Shown here piece after piece: positions 9,282-18,608 of a stretch of DNA of 64,000 nt (its first letter is position 1; each line of letters starts with the position of its first letter). Source of the stretch: an uncultured Bacteroidales bacterium (lineage in GTDB: Bacteria; Bacteroidota; Bacteroidia; Bacteroidales; Bacteroidaceae). The translations under genes and the position numbers were made by a program. The stretch is from assembly GCA_902800305.1 (NCBI GenBank), contig CADCDP010000016.1:1-64000 (forward strand). Reading direction: 5' to 3'. A model generated the notes under the pieces. The model saw nothing but the letters and a program-made list of their open reading frames with translations, was not told the DNA's origin and did not search any database.

Positions 9282-11141
9282 TTACTGCACAAACACCTTC
9301 TTGCCATTCACAATGTAGATGCCCTTGGTCGGATTTGTCACGCGGCGCCCCGACAAATCAAAGTAAACATCCTTCTCCGTCTTGCCTTCGCTGGCCATCG
9401 GAGCCTCGATGCCTGTTGCATCCGTTTCTCCATCCATCGACAGGAACACATCCTTCACATAAAGCGTTTGGTCGGCACCAACCGAAGTGAAGCCAGCGAT
9501 ACGGATGTGGCTGGGATCCACTTTCGTGCCCGAAGCCGTCTGCATTTCGCGAAGGTCTATCTTTATCTCCTTCTTCAAACCGATGTCGCACAGATAAGGC
9601 TCAGCCCAATAGTTGGAGGTGTCGTAGATGCGGAAGAACGTGTTCTTGACGGCATTGCGCTGTAACCTGATGACCAAATAGTTGTAGCTCGACAAGTCTA
9701 TACCCTCTTCGTTCTCGAAGCGCCAACCTGCACAACCGTTCTGTTTCAGTTTCAGCGTGCTCATGGCTGCCATGTGAGTAGCGGAGTTTTCGTAGAGAAT
9801 TGTGGGGTTGAACCACTCCTTGCTCCGTTCAAAAGGATTCTCTGGCACTTCCTGCATAGGCTGATACCGTTCAAAGGCTGCATAGTTCACCTTGGCATAG
9901 TCAGCATACCACTCAAAGCAAGCCACACCACAAGCCTCGTGAGGGTCAACACCTTTGGCCTCCATCGCAGTCTTGAAGGCGGGTGTCACCTTCTTATGGT
10001 TGATGTAGTCGTCGATGTCGATGAAATCGCCTGTACCCGTGAGAGTCATAGACACATTGCCATAGTGGTCGAGTATGGCCTTGTATGCCTTGCCCCACTT
10101 CGAAGTGGTGGCTGTGGCCCATGTGCCGTAGTTGCTGGTCACCCAATCGCCGTGTTCGTTGTAGTGACCTGTTCCTGGCTTCTCCGGACTCCAGTCCACC
10201 TCCGTAATCACGATAGGATTAGTGCGGATGATGGGCACAGAATTACCGAATTCGGTGATAGCCTTAGTTGGGTCGCAGCTATTGTCGCTATTGCCATACC
10301 ACCCTGCATAATTATGGACAGCATAGCCGATGTTGTCACCCGTGATGGGGCATTTAGCGTAAGGGCGATAGTTGCTCTGCCAACCCGATCCTGGCACCCA
10401 AATGACACCCTTGAAGCCATTCTCGCGGATTTTATCGACGATGGGCTGGAAAAAGTCGTGGAAGGTCTGGTCGGTATCTGTGCCATTGGCGTTGTGGATG
10501 TTCACAGGTTCGTTGGCCAGCTCGATGCTGATTTGCCCTGAGTACTTCAAGATGGAGTCGTTCTTGGTGACACGATCCCACACATCCATGAGGTATTTCT
10601 GGTAGCCACCATCCACATAGATGTCGTGAGGGCATACGCCTGGTGGACGCATGATGACGTAAAGCCCGTGCTTCATGGCTTGCTGAGCGATGCGCCAGTA
10701 GAGCATCTTCATGTACTTCGTGAGGCGTGTGCCACTGTATTTGCTGATGTCAGCTTCGCTGTCTCCTGGCTCGCGGCTATCTACCGGCCACGATTTTGTG
10801 CTTCCGTTTGTCCAGCATGGGTCGAGGTGCAAGCGGAAGATGCTACAGTAAGCCCCACTGGTCGAGTCGGTGATGGCGGTGAAAAGCTTGTTGAAGTAAT
10901 TCACACACGAAGAGATTTTGCTGTCGCTGCATCCCTCCGCCCATGTCGTCCAGCGGTAGTTGTTGAAGTAAGGACTGGGCGTGTCCATCACGCCGTGCAG
11001 CACCACCTTGTTACCCGATGGGTCTTTCAGATAATTGCCGTCCACATGGAGCGGAGGCAACGTGCCATAGCTCACCTGTGCCGTCGCCGACAGCGAGGAC
11101 ACACAAGTAGCCAATGCTAAGAGAATGTTCTTCAGTTTCAT
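9282..11141 (-). CDS. GH5 endoglycanase with C-terminal sorting tail
   Basis: A 619-residue secreted enzyme and the first gene of the operon. I start it at the ATG at 11141 because MKLKNILLALATCVSSLSATAQ is a good signal peptide; an earlier ATG at 11174 would overlap the promoter. The GH5 barrel has ISIELANEPVN (acid/base Glu) and NPIVITEVDWSPE (nucleophile Glu), with HNYAGWYG between them. A beta-sandwich follows (KLKQNGCAGWRFENEEG ... DASHIRIAGF-like), then a C-terminal tail (VYFDLSGRRV, KGIYIVNGKKVFVQ) of the kind seen on secreted Prevotella proteins. The subfamily is not clear; endo-beta-glucanase or xyloglucanase fits the GH31 partner, mannanase the GH97 partner. Confidence 0.87.
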   Translation of the reverse strand: MKLKNILLALATCVSSLSATAQVSYGTLPPLHVDGNYLKDPSGNKVVLHGVMDTPSPYFNNYRWTTWAEGCSDSKISSCVNYFNKLFTAITDSTSGAYCSIFRLHLDPCWTNGSTKSWPVDSREPGDSEADISKYSGTRLTKYMKMLYWRIAQQAMKHGLYVIMRPPGVCPHDIYVDGGYQKYLMDVWDRVTKNDSILKYSGQISIELANEPVNIHNANGTDTDQTFHDFFQPIVDKIRENGFKGVIWVPGSGWQSNYRPYAKCPITGDNIGYAVHNYAGWYGNSDNSCDPTKAITEFGNSVPIIRTNPIVITEVDWSPEKPGTGHYNEHGDWVTSNYGTWATATTSKWGKAYKAILDHYGNVSMTLTGTGDFIDIDDYINHKKVTPAFKTAMEAKGVDPHEACGVACFEWYADYAKVNYAAFERYQPMQEVPENPFERSKEWFNPTILYENSATHMAAMSTLKLKQNGCAGWRFENEEGIDLSSYNYLVIRLQRNAVKNTFFRIYDTSNYWAEPYLCDIGLKKEIKIDLREMQTASGTKVDPSHIRIAGFTSVGADQTLYVKDVFLSMDGETDATGIEAPMASEGKTEKDVYFDLSGRRVTNPTKGIYIVNGKKVFVQ

Positions 11142-11171
11142 TGTTTCAGTAAAAGTTTTGGTATTTTTATG

Positions 11172-11179
11172 CAAAGGTA
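11172..11179 (-). promoter_or_regulatory. -7 box of hemicellulase operon
   Basis: Minus-strand TACCTTTG followed by CA, 31 bases before the GH5 start codon. I do not see a clear TTTG at -33, so activator dependence is possible. Confidence 0.55.
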
Positions 11180-11494
11180 AGTATTATTACCTACACCCGT
11201 TTCCGCCCACGAAACATAAACTTTCACTTATGATACCTTCCCCGTCCACCTCCTTTTTTTCTCTGCGAATAGCCTCTCTCCCCTTTCTTCGTGCTCGTCG
11301 CTTCCCCGTTTTCGTGCTCGTCGGTTTCCCCGACGAGTCCACTCCCAACACCCCTTCCTCGTCTCCCCCAAACCGCACCCGTCGAGTCCGACACGTCGTA
11401 CCCGTCGGGTGCGGCGCATCGAACCCGACGGGTGCGATTGATGCGTGTCTAGCTAAAGCATCAAGCCGATGAGGAAACGAGTGTCTTACCCCTT
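11180..11494. repeat. Intergenic pyrimidine-rich stretch with GC-rich hairpins
   Basis: No gene is visible between the PspC-domain gene and the GH5 operon. 11225-11365 is strongly pyrimidine-biased on the plus strand. It holds the hairpin CTCGTCGG/CCGACGAG (11317-11324 and 11330-11337, 5-base loop). Three hairpin-forming copies related to CGCACCCGTCG / ACCCGTCGGGTGCG / CCCGACGGGTGCG lie between about 11380 and 11440. A hairpin with a compensating base pair occurs in the other pyrimidine tract at 59674. Confidence 0.55.
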
Positions 11495-13303
11495 TCAGTT
11501 CGCGTCTCCAATCTTCTCCAAACGGAAATCGGTGGCAGAGAACCAACCCGTGGTGGCGGTATTGCCTGTGATGCGTTCGTCGGTAGTCACTCCGTAGAAG
11601 AGTTCTGAAGGTTTCGCTACCTTGATGCTGTCGATGTAGATGTAGCTCCAGCCAAAGCCTTTTCCGTGATGAGCTTTACTAATCTTCTGACGGTCTTGTG
11701 GGGAAATACGGTCAACCAGTTCATTGACCACTGCGTCATAAACGAACGGCTTTCCGTCTGTCCCTATTGTCACATTATCCTGCAAAGTATTCCCGTATTT
11801 CGCATACTCCACAATGTTGCCGCCCTCCGTACCAAAGACAGGAATCTCCTTCACCCGTTTCGCCAGTTGTACCGTATCGTTCGTAGTGGGGTCGATGGTC
11901 TGTCCATACAAGTAAATGAACTTGTTCGCATTGCTGGCTCTCACAGCGGCAGAGAGGCGATAGATGCCAGGCTCCACTTCTTTCGTCTTGCGTGCTGTGT
12001 AGATGACGGGAGCCTCATCGTTGCAGGCATCAAGATAACGCACATTGAAGTTGCCCGTCATCCACTCACCGCTGTAGGTGTAGCGGTCGGTGTTCTCAGC
12101 CGTGATGAGTTCCCAGTCGTTCATCTTGAAGAAGTGGTATTCCTCCTCGTTGAACTCATGCCCCAAATCGTCCGTGATAGTCACCTCTGCACCATCAGAC
12201 CTTCTTCCTTCTCTGTCCCAACGTTCGGTCTGCGACTTTGCGAGCCGACCTACTGCCGAAGTCACACAACCGATAAAGCCTATCGTAGATGCCACCCACA
12301 GGAGGAACCACATGACACGCTGACGGACACTCATCGACGGGGTCTTGCCAAACGAGCTGACTGCCGCATGGATGGAGCAATAGAGCAGGATGCCAATGGA
12401 AGTGAGCAGCATAATACCACTGAGAAACACTGGGAAGGTGATGGCTTGAATATCCTCCGCATAGCGAATGTTCCACCAGTTGTCTGCCATCGTCTCATGG
12501 GCAGCTAAGAATGCCACGAAGAATCCCAGAGTCACTATGAAGCCGATGGTCAGGAAGGTGCTCAAGCCAATGCAGATGACACCCAAGAAGATGTTCCAGA
12601 ACTGACTGCCCTCACCCTTCTCCTTCTTCTTGGCTGTGTGTTCCTGCACTTCCTCTGTCAACGTCTGCGGATTGACCTCCTTGCCCTTCATTTTCAACAC
12701 ATCTTCGGGTGACTTGGTTTCGGGGAGGAAGATGGCTGCTAATAGATAAGGCACAACAGGGAAGAACGCTACAGGAGCTACAAACAGCAGCAACGGCAGG
12801 GCAAAGAGATGTCCAAACGTGAAGGGGGTAACCCCATTGATAACCCACCACAGCAGACACACGATGGCATATCCCCAACGCCACAGGTTCACGTCGCCCC
12901 CGAAGTACTGCGCACAACCAGACAGCACACCAGACAGCATCTTATTCTGCGAGTCGCGGTAGAACTTCTTGCCGCCAAGGGGTTTCTTGCCTTTCTCGGA
13001 GCTTTCTGCATGATTCTGATTCTCTGGATTATCCAGGGCTTCTCCTGCAATATCTTCCACCTGTCCAATTTGACGGATGATGTCCTCCACATGCTCGATG
13101 GTGATGGCCTCTATTCCTTGTGCCTTCAGGTCGTCAAGAAGTTCAGCCACCCGCTCCTCGATGTCGTCAGCGATTTCCTTGCCACCCTCCTGCTTCAAGA
13201 AGTAGTTGCGCAGGGTCTCCGTATAGTGGCTCAATAGTTCGTAGGCATCCTCGTCTATTTGGTAAAGCCTACCGCAAAGATTGATTGTAATATTCTTTTT
13301 CAT
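11495..13303 (-). CDS. PspC-domain membrane protein
   Basis: A 602-residue membrane protein. The first ~80 residues are a helical cytoplasmic domain (ADDIEERVAELLDDLKAQG, HVEDIIRQIGQVEDIAGEAL). The PspC domain follows at about residues 110-200 (FYRDSQNKMLSGVLSGCAQY, VNLWRWGYAIVCLLWWV), then several membrane segments around residues 230-360, and a soluble C-terminal domain of about 240 residues. PspC proteins belong to envelope-stress systems. It is paired with a PadR regulator 22 bp upstream, a common Bacteroidota arrangement in which PadR controls its partner. Substrate or partner unknown. Confidence 0.8.
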   Translation of the reverse strand: MKKNITINLCGRLYQIDEDAYELLSHYTETLRNYFLKQEGGKEIADDIEERVAELLDDLKAQGIEAITIEHVEDIIRQIGQVEDIAGEALDNPENQNHAESSEKGKKPLGGKKFYRDSQNKMLSGVLSGCAQYFGGDVNLWRWGYAIVCLLWWVINGVTPFTFGHLFALPLLLFVAPVAFFPVVPYLLAAIFLPETKSPEDVLKMKGKEVNPQTLTEEVQEHTAKKKEKGEGSQFWNIFLGVICIGLSTFLTIGFIVTLGFFVAFLAAHETMADNWWNIRYAEDIQAITFPVFLSGIMLLTSIGILLYCSIHAAVSSFGKTPSMSVRQRVMWFLLWVASTIGFIGCVTSAVGRLAKSQTERWDREGRRSDGAEVTITDDLGHEFNEEEYHFFKMNDWELITAENTDRYTYSGEWMTGNFNVRYLDACNDEAPVIYTARKTKEVEPGIYRLSAAVRASNANKFIYLYGQTIDPTTNDTVQLAKRVKEIPVFGTEGGNIVEYAKYGNTLQDNVTIGTDGKPFVYDAVVNELVDRISPQDRQKISKAHHGKGFGWSYIYIDSIKVAKPSELFYGVTTDERITGNTATTGWFSATDFRLEKIGDAN

Positions 13304-13325
13304 TGTTTCCTTATATATTAATGTG

Positions 13326-13670
13326 TTAGTTTTCGATAAGCAGTCGCCTGTTCTTCAGTTTGTGTACCGTCTGCTCCAGTTCGCCCCAAGCAGTGTCCAA
13401 CTGCTCCAGAGTTTCCCTGCCGTCGTCGGTCAGCACGTAATACTTTCGCGGAGGCCCCTGTGTGCTCTCCTGCCATTCATAACCCAAGAGGCCATCGTTC
13501 TTCAACCGAGTGAGCAAGGGGTACAACGTCCCCTCCACCACCAGCAGATTCGCCTCCTTCAGTCGCTTGATGATGTCCGAAGTGTAGTAAGCTTTTTCGC
13601 CGAGCAACAGCATAATGCAGTACTCCAGCATACCCTTCCGCATCTGCGATTTTGCATTGTCCACATTCAT
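13326..13670 (-). CDS. PadR-family transcriptional regulator
   Basis: A 114-residue winged-helix repressor. The PadR signature is clear: MRKGMLEYCIMLLLGEKAYY, then ANLLVVEGTLYPLLTRLKND, then GPPRKYYVLTDDGRETLEQL. PadR proteins bind operator DNA as dimers and usually repress a neighbouring membrane-protein operon in response to envelope-active compounds. The PspC-domain gene starts 22 bp downstream, so this is very likely autoregulated together with it. The length is normal for the family. Confidence 0.92.
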   Translation of the reverse strand: MNVDNAKSQMRKGMLEYCIMLLLGEKAYYTSDIIKRLKEANLLVVEGTLYPLLTRLKNDGLLGYEWQESTQGPPRKYYVLTDDGRETLEQLDTAWGELEQTVHKLKNRRLLIEN

Positions 13671-13701
13671 ACGCTTTAGTGTTTAAGTTCTAAATCCGCT
13701 A

Positions 13702-13709
13702 CAAAGGTA
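13702..13709 (-). promoter_or_regulatory. -7 box of padR-pspC operon
   Basis: Minus-strand TACCTTTG, 31 bases before the PadR start codon. The -33 box is weak. Confidence 0.5.
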
Positions 13710-13846
13710 TGTAAAATATAAATACCTTGCAATACATAGTACTTGGATTTAACACTAATTAACGAAAGGAAGGCAAATTGTGGGAAGAAAATGGGATATA
13801 AGGGTCGTAATGAGTGGAAATGGTTGCTAAATACGGATGGGATGGC

Positions 13847-13890
13847 CTAAAAAGCAGGAGGCCTCCGTGCAACGAAGCACGAAGACCTCC
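13847..13890 (-). terminator. Rho-independent terminator of rdgB
   Basis: On the minus strand GGAGGTCTTCGTGC pairs with GCACGGAGGCCTCC (13890-13877 and 13870-13857). This is a 14-bp stem with two G-U wobbles and a 6-base loop, followed by TGCTTTTTAGG. On the plus strand the same positions give A-C mismatches, so the stem is best formed in the rdgB transcript. Confidence 0.75.
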
Positions 13891-13929
13891 AACAGAAAGA
13901 AGCACTCTTGATGCTTGTAATCTCCCTTT

Positions 13930-14556
13930 TCAAGATTTTAAGAATGCTGCGAGTTGGGCAACGGCTCTGGCGCGGTGGCTCATACTGTTCTTAATGTCGT
14001 CGCCGAGTTGGGCGAAGGTTTGGGTGTGACCTTCGGGCACAAAGATGGGGTCGTAGCCGAAGCCGTGGGTGCCTCGCTTCTCGGGGATGATGTGGCCGTG
14101 GATGATGCCCTCGAAGTGGTGCTCCTGTCCTTGGTAGATGAGGGCGATGTGGGTGCTGAAACTGGCTGGCCACCCTTGCTGTAGCGGGTTGCTGGGGAGT
14201 GGTTCGGTGGGATGGGTGGCGAGTTGCTGGAGGAGGTAGTCCATGTTGTCTTCGTCGCGTCCTGCGGAGGTTGTGAGTCCGTGGATGGCGGCGTAGCGGG
14301 CAGAGAACACGCCTGGTTGCCCATTGATGGTTTCGACTTGTAAGCCTGAGTCGTCGGCAAAGCAATCAAGCCCATAGTGTTGCTTCACGTAATGGGCTTT
14401 CTGCAAGGCGTTCTCGCTGAAAGTGGATCCTGTTTCGGGGATGTCCACATCGCATCCGATGTCGTGGAGGCTCTTGATTTCGAACTGATGGCCAAGGATG
14501 GCACGTATCTCTTGAAGCTTGTGAGCGTTGCCGGTGGCAAAAACGAGTGTATCCAT
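13930..14556 (-). CDS. rdgB: XTP/dITP pyrophosphatase (RdgB/HAM1)
   Basis: A 208-residue cytoplasmic enzyme that hydrolyses non-canonical purine triphosphates (XTP, dITP) to monophosphates, keeping them out of DNA and RNA. The family motifs are present: VFATGNAHKLQEI, ETGSTFSENALQKAHY, CFADDSGLQVE, GVFSARYA and HGFGYDPIFVPEG, with SHRARA near the end. I start at the ATG at 14556 because MDTLVFATGN is the canonical N-terminus; an upstream ATG at 14616 would add 20 unrelated residues. The gene is monocistronic with its own terminator. Confidence 0.96.
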   Translation of the reverse strand: MDTLVFATGNAHKLQEIRAILGHQFEIKSLHDIGCDVDIPETGSTFSENALQKAHYVKQHYGLDCFADDSGLQVETINGQPGVFSARYAAIHGLTTSAGRDEDNMDYLLQQLATHPTEPLPSNPLQQGWPASFSTHIALIYQGQEHHFEGIIHGHIIPEKRGTHGFGYDPIFVPEGHTQTFAQLGDDIKNSMSHRARAVAQLAAFLKS

Positions 14557-14684
14557 TGTGGTTTGTTTTTTTACGGTTATGTGGTTGTACGGTTGTTTGA
14601 TGTGCGAAATTAGCACTTTTATTTCACAAATGGTTGCATTTTTCCATCTTTTTTTGGTCTTTTTCTGTTTTTTCCGTATTTTTG

Positions 14685-14716
14685 TTTGACAAATAGAAAA
14701 AAAAGACCTACTTTTG
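14685..14716 (+). promoter_or_regulatory. Promoter of Lrp-type regulator
   Basis: TTTG (14685-14688) and TACTTTTG (14709-14716) are separated by 20 bases. This leaves a leader of about 110 bases before the ATG at 14835. Confidence 0.6.
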
Positions 14717-14740
14717 TTTACAAATTGTTGAATGATGCAG

Positions 14741-14826
14741 TTAGACGGTTAGGCAGTTGTGCGGTTAGGTGTTCTTTTTTGAAGACCTACCGTAAAAACT
14801 ATAGAACCGTATAACCGAAAAACCGA
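14741..14826 (+). repeat. Imperfect palindrome in Lrp leader (element K)
   Basis: Left side (14741-14774) repeats GCGGTTAGG-like units; right side (14781-14826) repeats the complement CCGTATAACCG. The best inner stem is CGGTTAGGTGTTC against GAAGACCTACCG around a run of six T. It lies wholly within the predicted leader mRNA and could form a hairpin that affects expression. Confidence 0.5.
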
Positions 14827-14834
14827 AAAAACAA

Positions 14835-15359
14835 ATGGAAAAGATTGATAAGCTTGACAAGCAGATTATGGACATTATTTCTGCCAATGCGCGTATCCCA
14901 TTTAAGGATGTGGCGGCAGTATGTGGCGTGTCGCGTGCTGCCATCCATCAGCGTGTGCAGCGACTCATCGACACGAATGTCATCATTGGTTCTGGCTATG
15001 TGATTAACCCGAAGAGTTTGGGTTATAACACGTGTACGTATGTGGGCATCCGCTTGGAAAAGGGGTCGATGTATTCCCGTGTGGTGGAGGAATTGGAGAA
15101 GATTCCTGAGATTGTGGAGTGTCACTACACCACGGGGCCTTACACGATGCTGGTGAAGTTGTATGCCCGTGACAATGAGCAGTTAATGGACTTGCTGAAC
15201 CGAAAGATTCAGGGCATCACGGGTGTGGATTCGACGGAAACGCTCATCTCGCTCGACCAGAGCATCAAGAAGGAAGTGCCCATCTGCGTGACGGAAAATC
15301 TGGAAGAGAAGGTGCAGAAGGGCGGAAAAGCGAAAATCATTTTGGAAGAAGACGAGTAG
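14835..15359 (+). CDS. Lrp/AsnC-family transcriptional regulator
   Basis: A 174-residue regulator. The N-terminal winged helix reads DKLDKQIMDIISANARIPFK, DVAAVCGVSRAAIHQRVQRL and GSGYVINPKSLGYN. The C-terminal RAM ligand-binding domain runs from YVGIRLEKGSMYSRVVEELE to VDSTETLISLDQSIKKEVPI. Such proteins bind amino acids and act as octameric regulators. The final 20 residues are a charged extension beyond the usual length. Its target cannot be told from the context; it is transcribed alone, convergent to the GH16 gene. Confidence 0.93.
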   Translation: MEKIDKLDKQIMDIISANARIPFKDVAAVCGVSRAAIHQRVQRLIDTNVIIGSGYVINPKSLGYNTCTYVGIRLEKGSMYSRVVEELEKIPEIVECHYTTGPYTMLVKLYARDNEQLMDLLNRKIQGITGVDSTETLISLDQSIKKEVPICVTENLEEKVQKGGKAKIILEEDE

Positions 15360-15443
15360 ATTTTCTACTTTAAGTGCTTGTATATCCTCTATGTCGTGAC
15401 GGACAGGAAGACGTACAGGCGGAAGATTAGGAAAGAGTAAAGT

Positions 15444-15488
15444 AAAGAGGTTCATGGACAGTGTTCCACATTGTCCATGAACCTCTTT
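15444..15488. terminator. Perfect 17-bp hairpin between convergent genes
   Basis: AAAGAGGTTCATGGACA (15444-15460) is exactly complementary to 15472-15488 with an 11-base loop. The stem begins with AAA and ends with TTT, so it would act as a terminator in both directions, for the Lrp-type gene and the GH16 gene. Confidence 0.85.
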
Positions 15489-15501
15489 AGGTGTTGAGGG
15501 G

Positions 15502-16362
15502 TTAACGTTGATAGACCCTCACATAGTCTATTTCGTACTTCATGGGCATGGCGGCATCATCAATAGTGCCACCATTGTCGCCGCCAAGAGCGAGGTTGAA
15601 CAAGAGGTATTGAGGGCGGGTGAAGGGGTTGATATGGTGGCCGACGGAGCCATTCACCGTTTCACTCATGGGGATGTCGTTGAGCAGTTCGTCGTCGAGA
15701 TAGATACGGATGGATTGGGGTGTCCAGTCCATGCGCCAAAGGTGGAACTGGTCTGCCCATTGGGCATCCTTCTCTGTGAAGTGGCTGAAAGGTATCTTCT
15801 TCGAGTTCCACACAGCATGGTAAGGCAGGTCGTCGCCCCAAGCGGCATTGGCCAAGATGTGGGGAACACCTCCGATGCGGTAGTACTCCATTACGTCGAT
15901 TTCTCCACATGATGGCCACGGCATGTCTTTTCCCAACAGCCAGATGGCAGGCCATGCACCTCCTGCGGTGGGTATCTTGGCACGCACTTCGAGCCGACCG
16001 TAGAGGAAGGAGAAAGACTTTCGGGTGGTAAGCGATGCGGAGGTGTATTCAATGAACTCCCGTTGGCTACGCCAGTCGCTTCCACCTTGTCTCCGATAAC
16101 GTGGGTTGTCTTTCTTCTCTTTTCGAGCCTCCAGTACGAGACACCCATCCTTCTGGAAGGCATTGTCTTCCTGATACCACTGCGCTTCGTGGTTGCGCAC
16201 AAAACCTTGTTCCGCATCCCACTCGTCATGGTCGTATGCTCCATCGGTGTCGAACTCCTGACTCCAAATAAGCGTCCACTCCTGCTGCTACGCCTGTGTT
16301 ACGAGGGGCATCCACCCCAGCAACATACCTACGGCGATACGTCCTAAGAATCTCCTGCTCAT
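15502..16362 (-). pseudogene. GH16 glucanase gene with in-frame amber codon
   Basis: The minus strand from the ATG at 16362 encodes the signal peptide MSRRFLGRIAVGMLLGWMPL, VTQA, a TAG stop at 16290-16288, and then, in the same frame, QQEWTLIWSQEFDTDGAYDH and a complete GH16 domain. That domain includes GAWPAIWLLG, the catalytic signature SCGEIDVMEYY, DFHLWRMDW-like WADQFHLWRMDWTPQSIR and a closing YEIDYVRVYQR. GH16 enzymes of this type hydrolyse beta-1,3/1,4-glucans. One C-to-T change (CAG to TAG) explains the break, so it is a very recent nonsense mutation, a sequencing error, or a readthrough case. Restart at an internal GTG (16200) would give an unexported protein. The start codon lies 5 bp after the metG stop. 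Confidence 0.85.
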
Positions 16363-16367
16363 CTCTT

Positions 16368-18434
16368 TTAGCTGATGAGGCTGCCAGCCTTCACGGGGTG
16401 TTCCACGGTAGTGACGCTGATGGTGCCATCCCAGTTCTCGGCTGAGAGAATCATGCCCTCGCTGACAAGGCCGTTCTTAAAGGTGCGGGGAGCGAGGTTG
16501 GCGATGAAGAGGACTTGCTTGCCCACAAGTGCCTCTGGCTCATACCATTGAGCGATGCCGCTCACGATGGTGCGTCCCTGCGGAGTGCCGTCGTCGAGGT
16601 GGAACTTGAGGAGCTTCTTCATCTTGGGCACACGCTCGCACTGGAGTACGGTGGCCACACGGATGTCGAGTTTGGTGAAATCGTCGAACGCCACAGTGTC
16701 TTTCACGGGAACCACTTCGGCGTTAGCCTCTTCATTGGCCCTAATGGTGGCGGCGAGCTTGTCAGTCTGGAACTGGATGGTCTCATCTTCAATCTTCGAG
16801 AAGAGGAGGCTGGGCTTGCCGAGTTGCTTGCCAGCAGGCAGGAGGTCGGTCTTGCCAAGGTCTTCCCAGTTGAGAGTGTCCATAGCTATCATCTCACGCA
16901 GTTTGGCCGACGAGAAGGGGAGGAACGGTTCGAAGGCGATGGCGAGGTTGGCAGTGAGCTGGAGGGAAATGTAGATGACCGTCTTCACACGTTCGGGGTC
17001 GGTCTTGATGACCTTCCACGGCTCTTCGTCGGCGATGTACTTATTGCCAATACGAGCGAGGTTCATGGCCTCCTTCTGTGCCTCACGGAACTTGAAGCCC
17101 TCGATGAGCTTCTCCACATTGTCCTTCACAGAGGCGAACTCGGCAAGGGTCGCCTTGTCTGTATCGGTCAGTTCGCCACACTCAGGCACGATGCCGCCAT
17201 AGTACTTCTGGGTGAGCTGGAGGGCACGGTTGACGAAGTTGCCATACACTGCCACCAACTCGTTGTTGCAACGTGCCTGGAAGTCTGCCCAAGTGAAGTC
17301 ATTGTCCTTCGTTTCGGGGGCATTGGCCGTAAGCACATAGCGCAGTTCGTCCTGACGGTCAGGCAGTTCCTCCAGATATTCGTTCAGCCACACGGCATAG
17401 TTCTTCGAGGTGGAAATCTTATTGCCTTCGAGATTCAGGAACTCGTTGCTGGGCACATTGTCGGGCAGGATGTAGTCGCCATGCGCTTTCAGCATTGATG
17501 GGAACACGATGCAGTGGAAGACGATGTTGTCCTTGCCGATGAAGTGGACGAGACGGGTGTCCTCATCCTGCCACCACTTCTGCCATGTGCCCCAGCGTTC
17601 GGGGTTGCTCTCACAGAGTTCCTTTGTATTGGAGATGTAGCCGATGGGCGCATCGAACCACACGTAGAGCACCTTACCCTCAGCACCCTCCACAGGTACA
17701 GGAATGCCCCAGTCGAGGTCACGGGTCACGGCACGGGGCTTTAGACCGCTGTCGAGCCAGCTTTTGCACTGGCCATACACGTTGCTCCTCCACTCGGTGT
17801 GCTCCTTCAGAATCCACTCTTCGAGCCACGGCTGATATTGGTCAAGCGGCAGATACCAATGCTTCGTCGCCTTCTTCACCAAGGGGTTGCCATTGATGGC
17901 GTTCACGGGGTTAATCAGTTCGTCGGGCGAGAGGGTTGCACCACACTTCTCGCACTGGTCGCCGTATGCACCCTCGGAGTGACACCGTGGACATTCGCCC
18001 TTGATGTTGCGGTCAGTCAGGAACTGGTGGGTCTCTTCGTCGTAGAACTGCTCCGAAGTCAGTTCCACAAACTTACCCTCGTCGTAAAGCTTCTTGAAGA
18101 AGTCGGCGGCAAACTGGTGGTGTATCTTGCTGGTGGTGCGGCTGTAGATGTCGAAGCTGATGCCGAAGTCAGCAAAGGACTTCTTGATGATGCCGTGGTA
18201 GCGGTCCACCACGTCCTGCACCGTACAACCTTCCTTCTTGGCGCGGATAGTGACAGGCACACCATGCTCGTCGCTACCACACACAAACATCACCTCACGT
18301 CCCTTCAGACGGAGGTATCTCACATAGATGTCCGCTGGCACATACACACCAGCCAAATGGCCGATATGCACAGGGCCATTCGCATACGGCAACGCTGCCG
18401 TCACCGTAGTTCTTTTGAAGTTCTTCTCTTCCAT
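16368..18434 (-). CDS. metG: Methionyl-tRNA synthetase
   Basis: A 688-residue class I aminoacyl-tRNA synthetase charging tRNA-Met. Visible motifs are the HIGH box in [13 protein letters not shown], the zinc knuckle [18 protein letters not shown], and the KMSKS equivalent [13 protein letters not shown]. The C-terminal ~110 residues ([20 protein letters not shown] to [12 protein letters not shown]) are the appended EMAP/Trbp111-type tRNA-binding domain found in the long bacterial form. The GH16 gene follows closely, suggesting read-through transcription. A -7 box lies 39 bases upstream of the ATG. Confidence 0.97.
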   Translation of the reverse strand: MEEKNFKRTTVTAALPYANGPVHIGHLAGVYVPADIYVRYLRLKGREVMFVCGSDEHGVPVTIRAKKEGCTVQDVVDRYHGIIKKSFADFGISFDIYSRTTSKIHHQFAADFFKKLYDEGKFVELTSEQFYDEETHQFLTDRNIKGECPRCHSEGAYGDQCEKCGATLSPDELINPVNAINGNPLVKKATKHWYLPLDQYQPWLEEWILKEHTEWRSNVYGQCKSWLDSGLKPRAVTRDLDWGIPVPVEGAEGKVLYVWFDAPIGYISNTKELCESNPERWGTWQKWWQDEDTRLVHFIGKDNIVFHCIVFPSMLKAHGDYILPDNVPSNEFLNLEGNKISTSKNYAVWLNEYLEELPDRQDELRYVLTANAPETKDNDFTWADFQARCNNELVAVYGNFVNRALQLTQKYYGGIVPECGELTDTDKATLAEFASVKDNVEKLIEGFKFREAQKEAMNLARIGNKYIADEEPWKVIKTDPERVKTVIYISLQLTANLAIAFEPFLPFSSAKLREMIAMDTLNWEDLGKTDLLPAGKQLGKPSLLFSKIEDETIQFQTDKLAATIRANEEANAEVVPVKDTVAFDDFTKLDIRVATVLQCERVPKMKKLLKFHLDDGTPQGRTIVSGIAQWYEPEALVGKQVLFIANLAPRTFKNGLVSEGMILSAENWDGTISVTTVEHPVKAGSLIS

Positions 18435-18472
18435 ATTGATTGTCTTTTTACGATTGATGGTGCAAAGGTACG

Positions 18473-18480
18473 GAAATTAA
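18473..18480 (-). promoter_or_regulatory. -7 box of metG
   Basis: Minus-strand CGTACCTTTGCA, with TACCTTTG at 18480-18473, the same extended box as before leuS, purL and the FKBP gene. Confidence 0.6.
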
Positions 18481-18499
18481 GGGAAAAAGGAAAGTTTTT

Positions 18500-18602
18500 G
18501 TAAAGTTTAAAGGTTAAAGTTTAAAGTTTAAAGAGGCTAACGCGGTGTTTGCAAACAAGCCGCATGGTCTTTAAACTTTAAACTTTAACCTTTAAACCTT
18601 AC
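18500..18602. repeat. Palindromic element B (core GCTAACGCGGTG)
   Basis: Arms 18500-18534 and 18568-18602 are 35 bp each and complementary at 34 positions. They are built of 7-bp units AAAGTTT. The core at 18535-18567 reads GGCTAACGCGGTG, a TTTGCAAAC centre, then AAGCCGCATGG, and can itself fold (GCGG against CCGC). The right arm stops six bases short of a TAG that ends a stray tail-coding sequence at 18608-18638. Confidence 0.85.
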
Positions 18603-18608
18603 AATATC

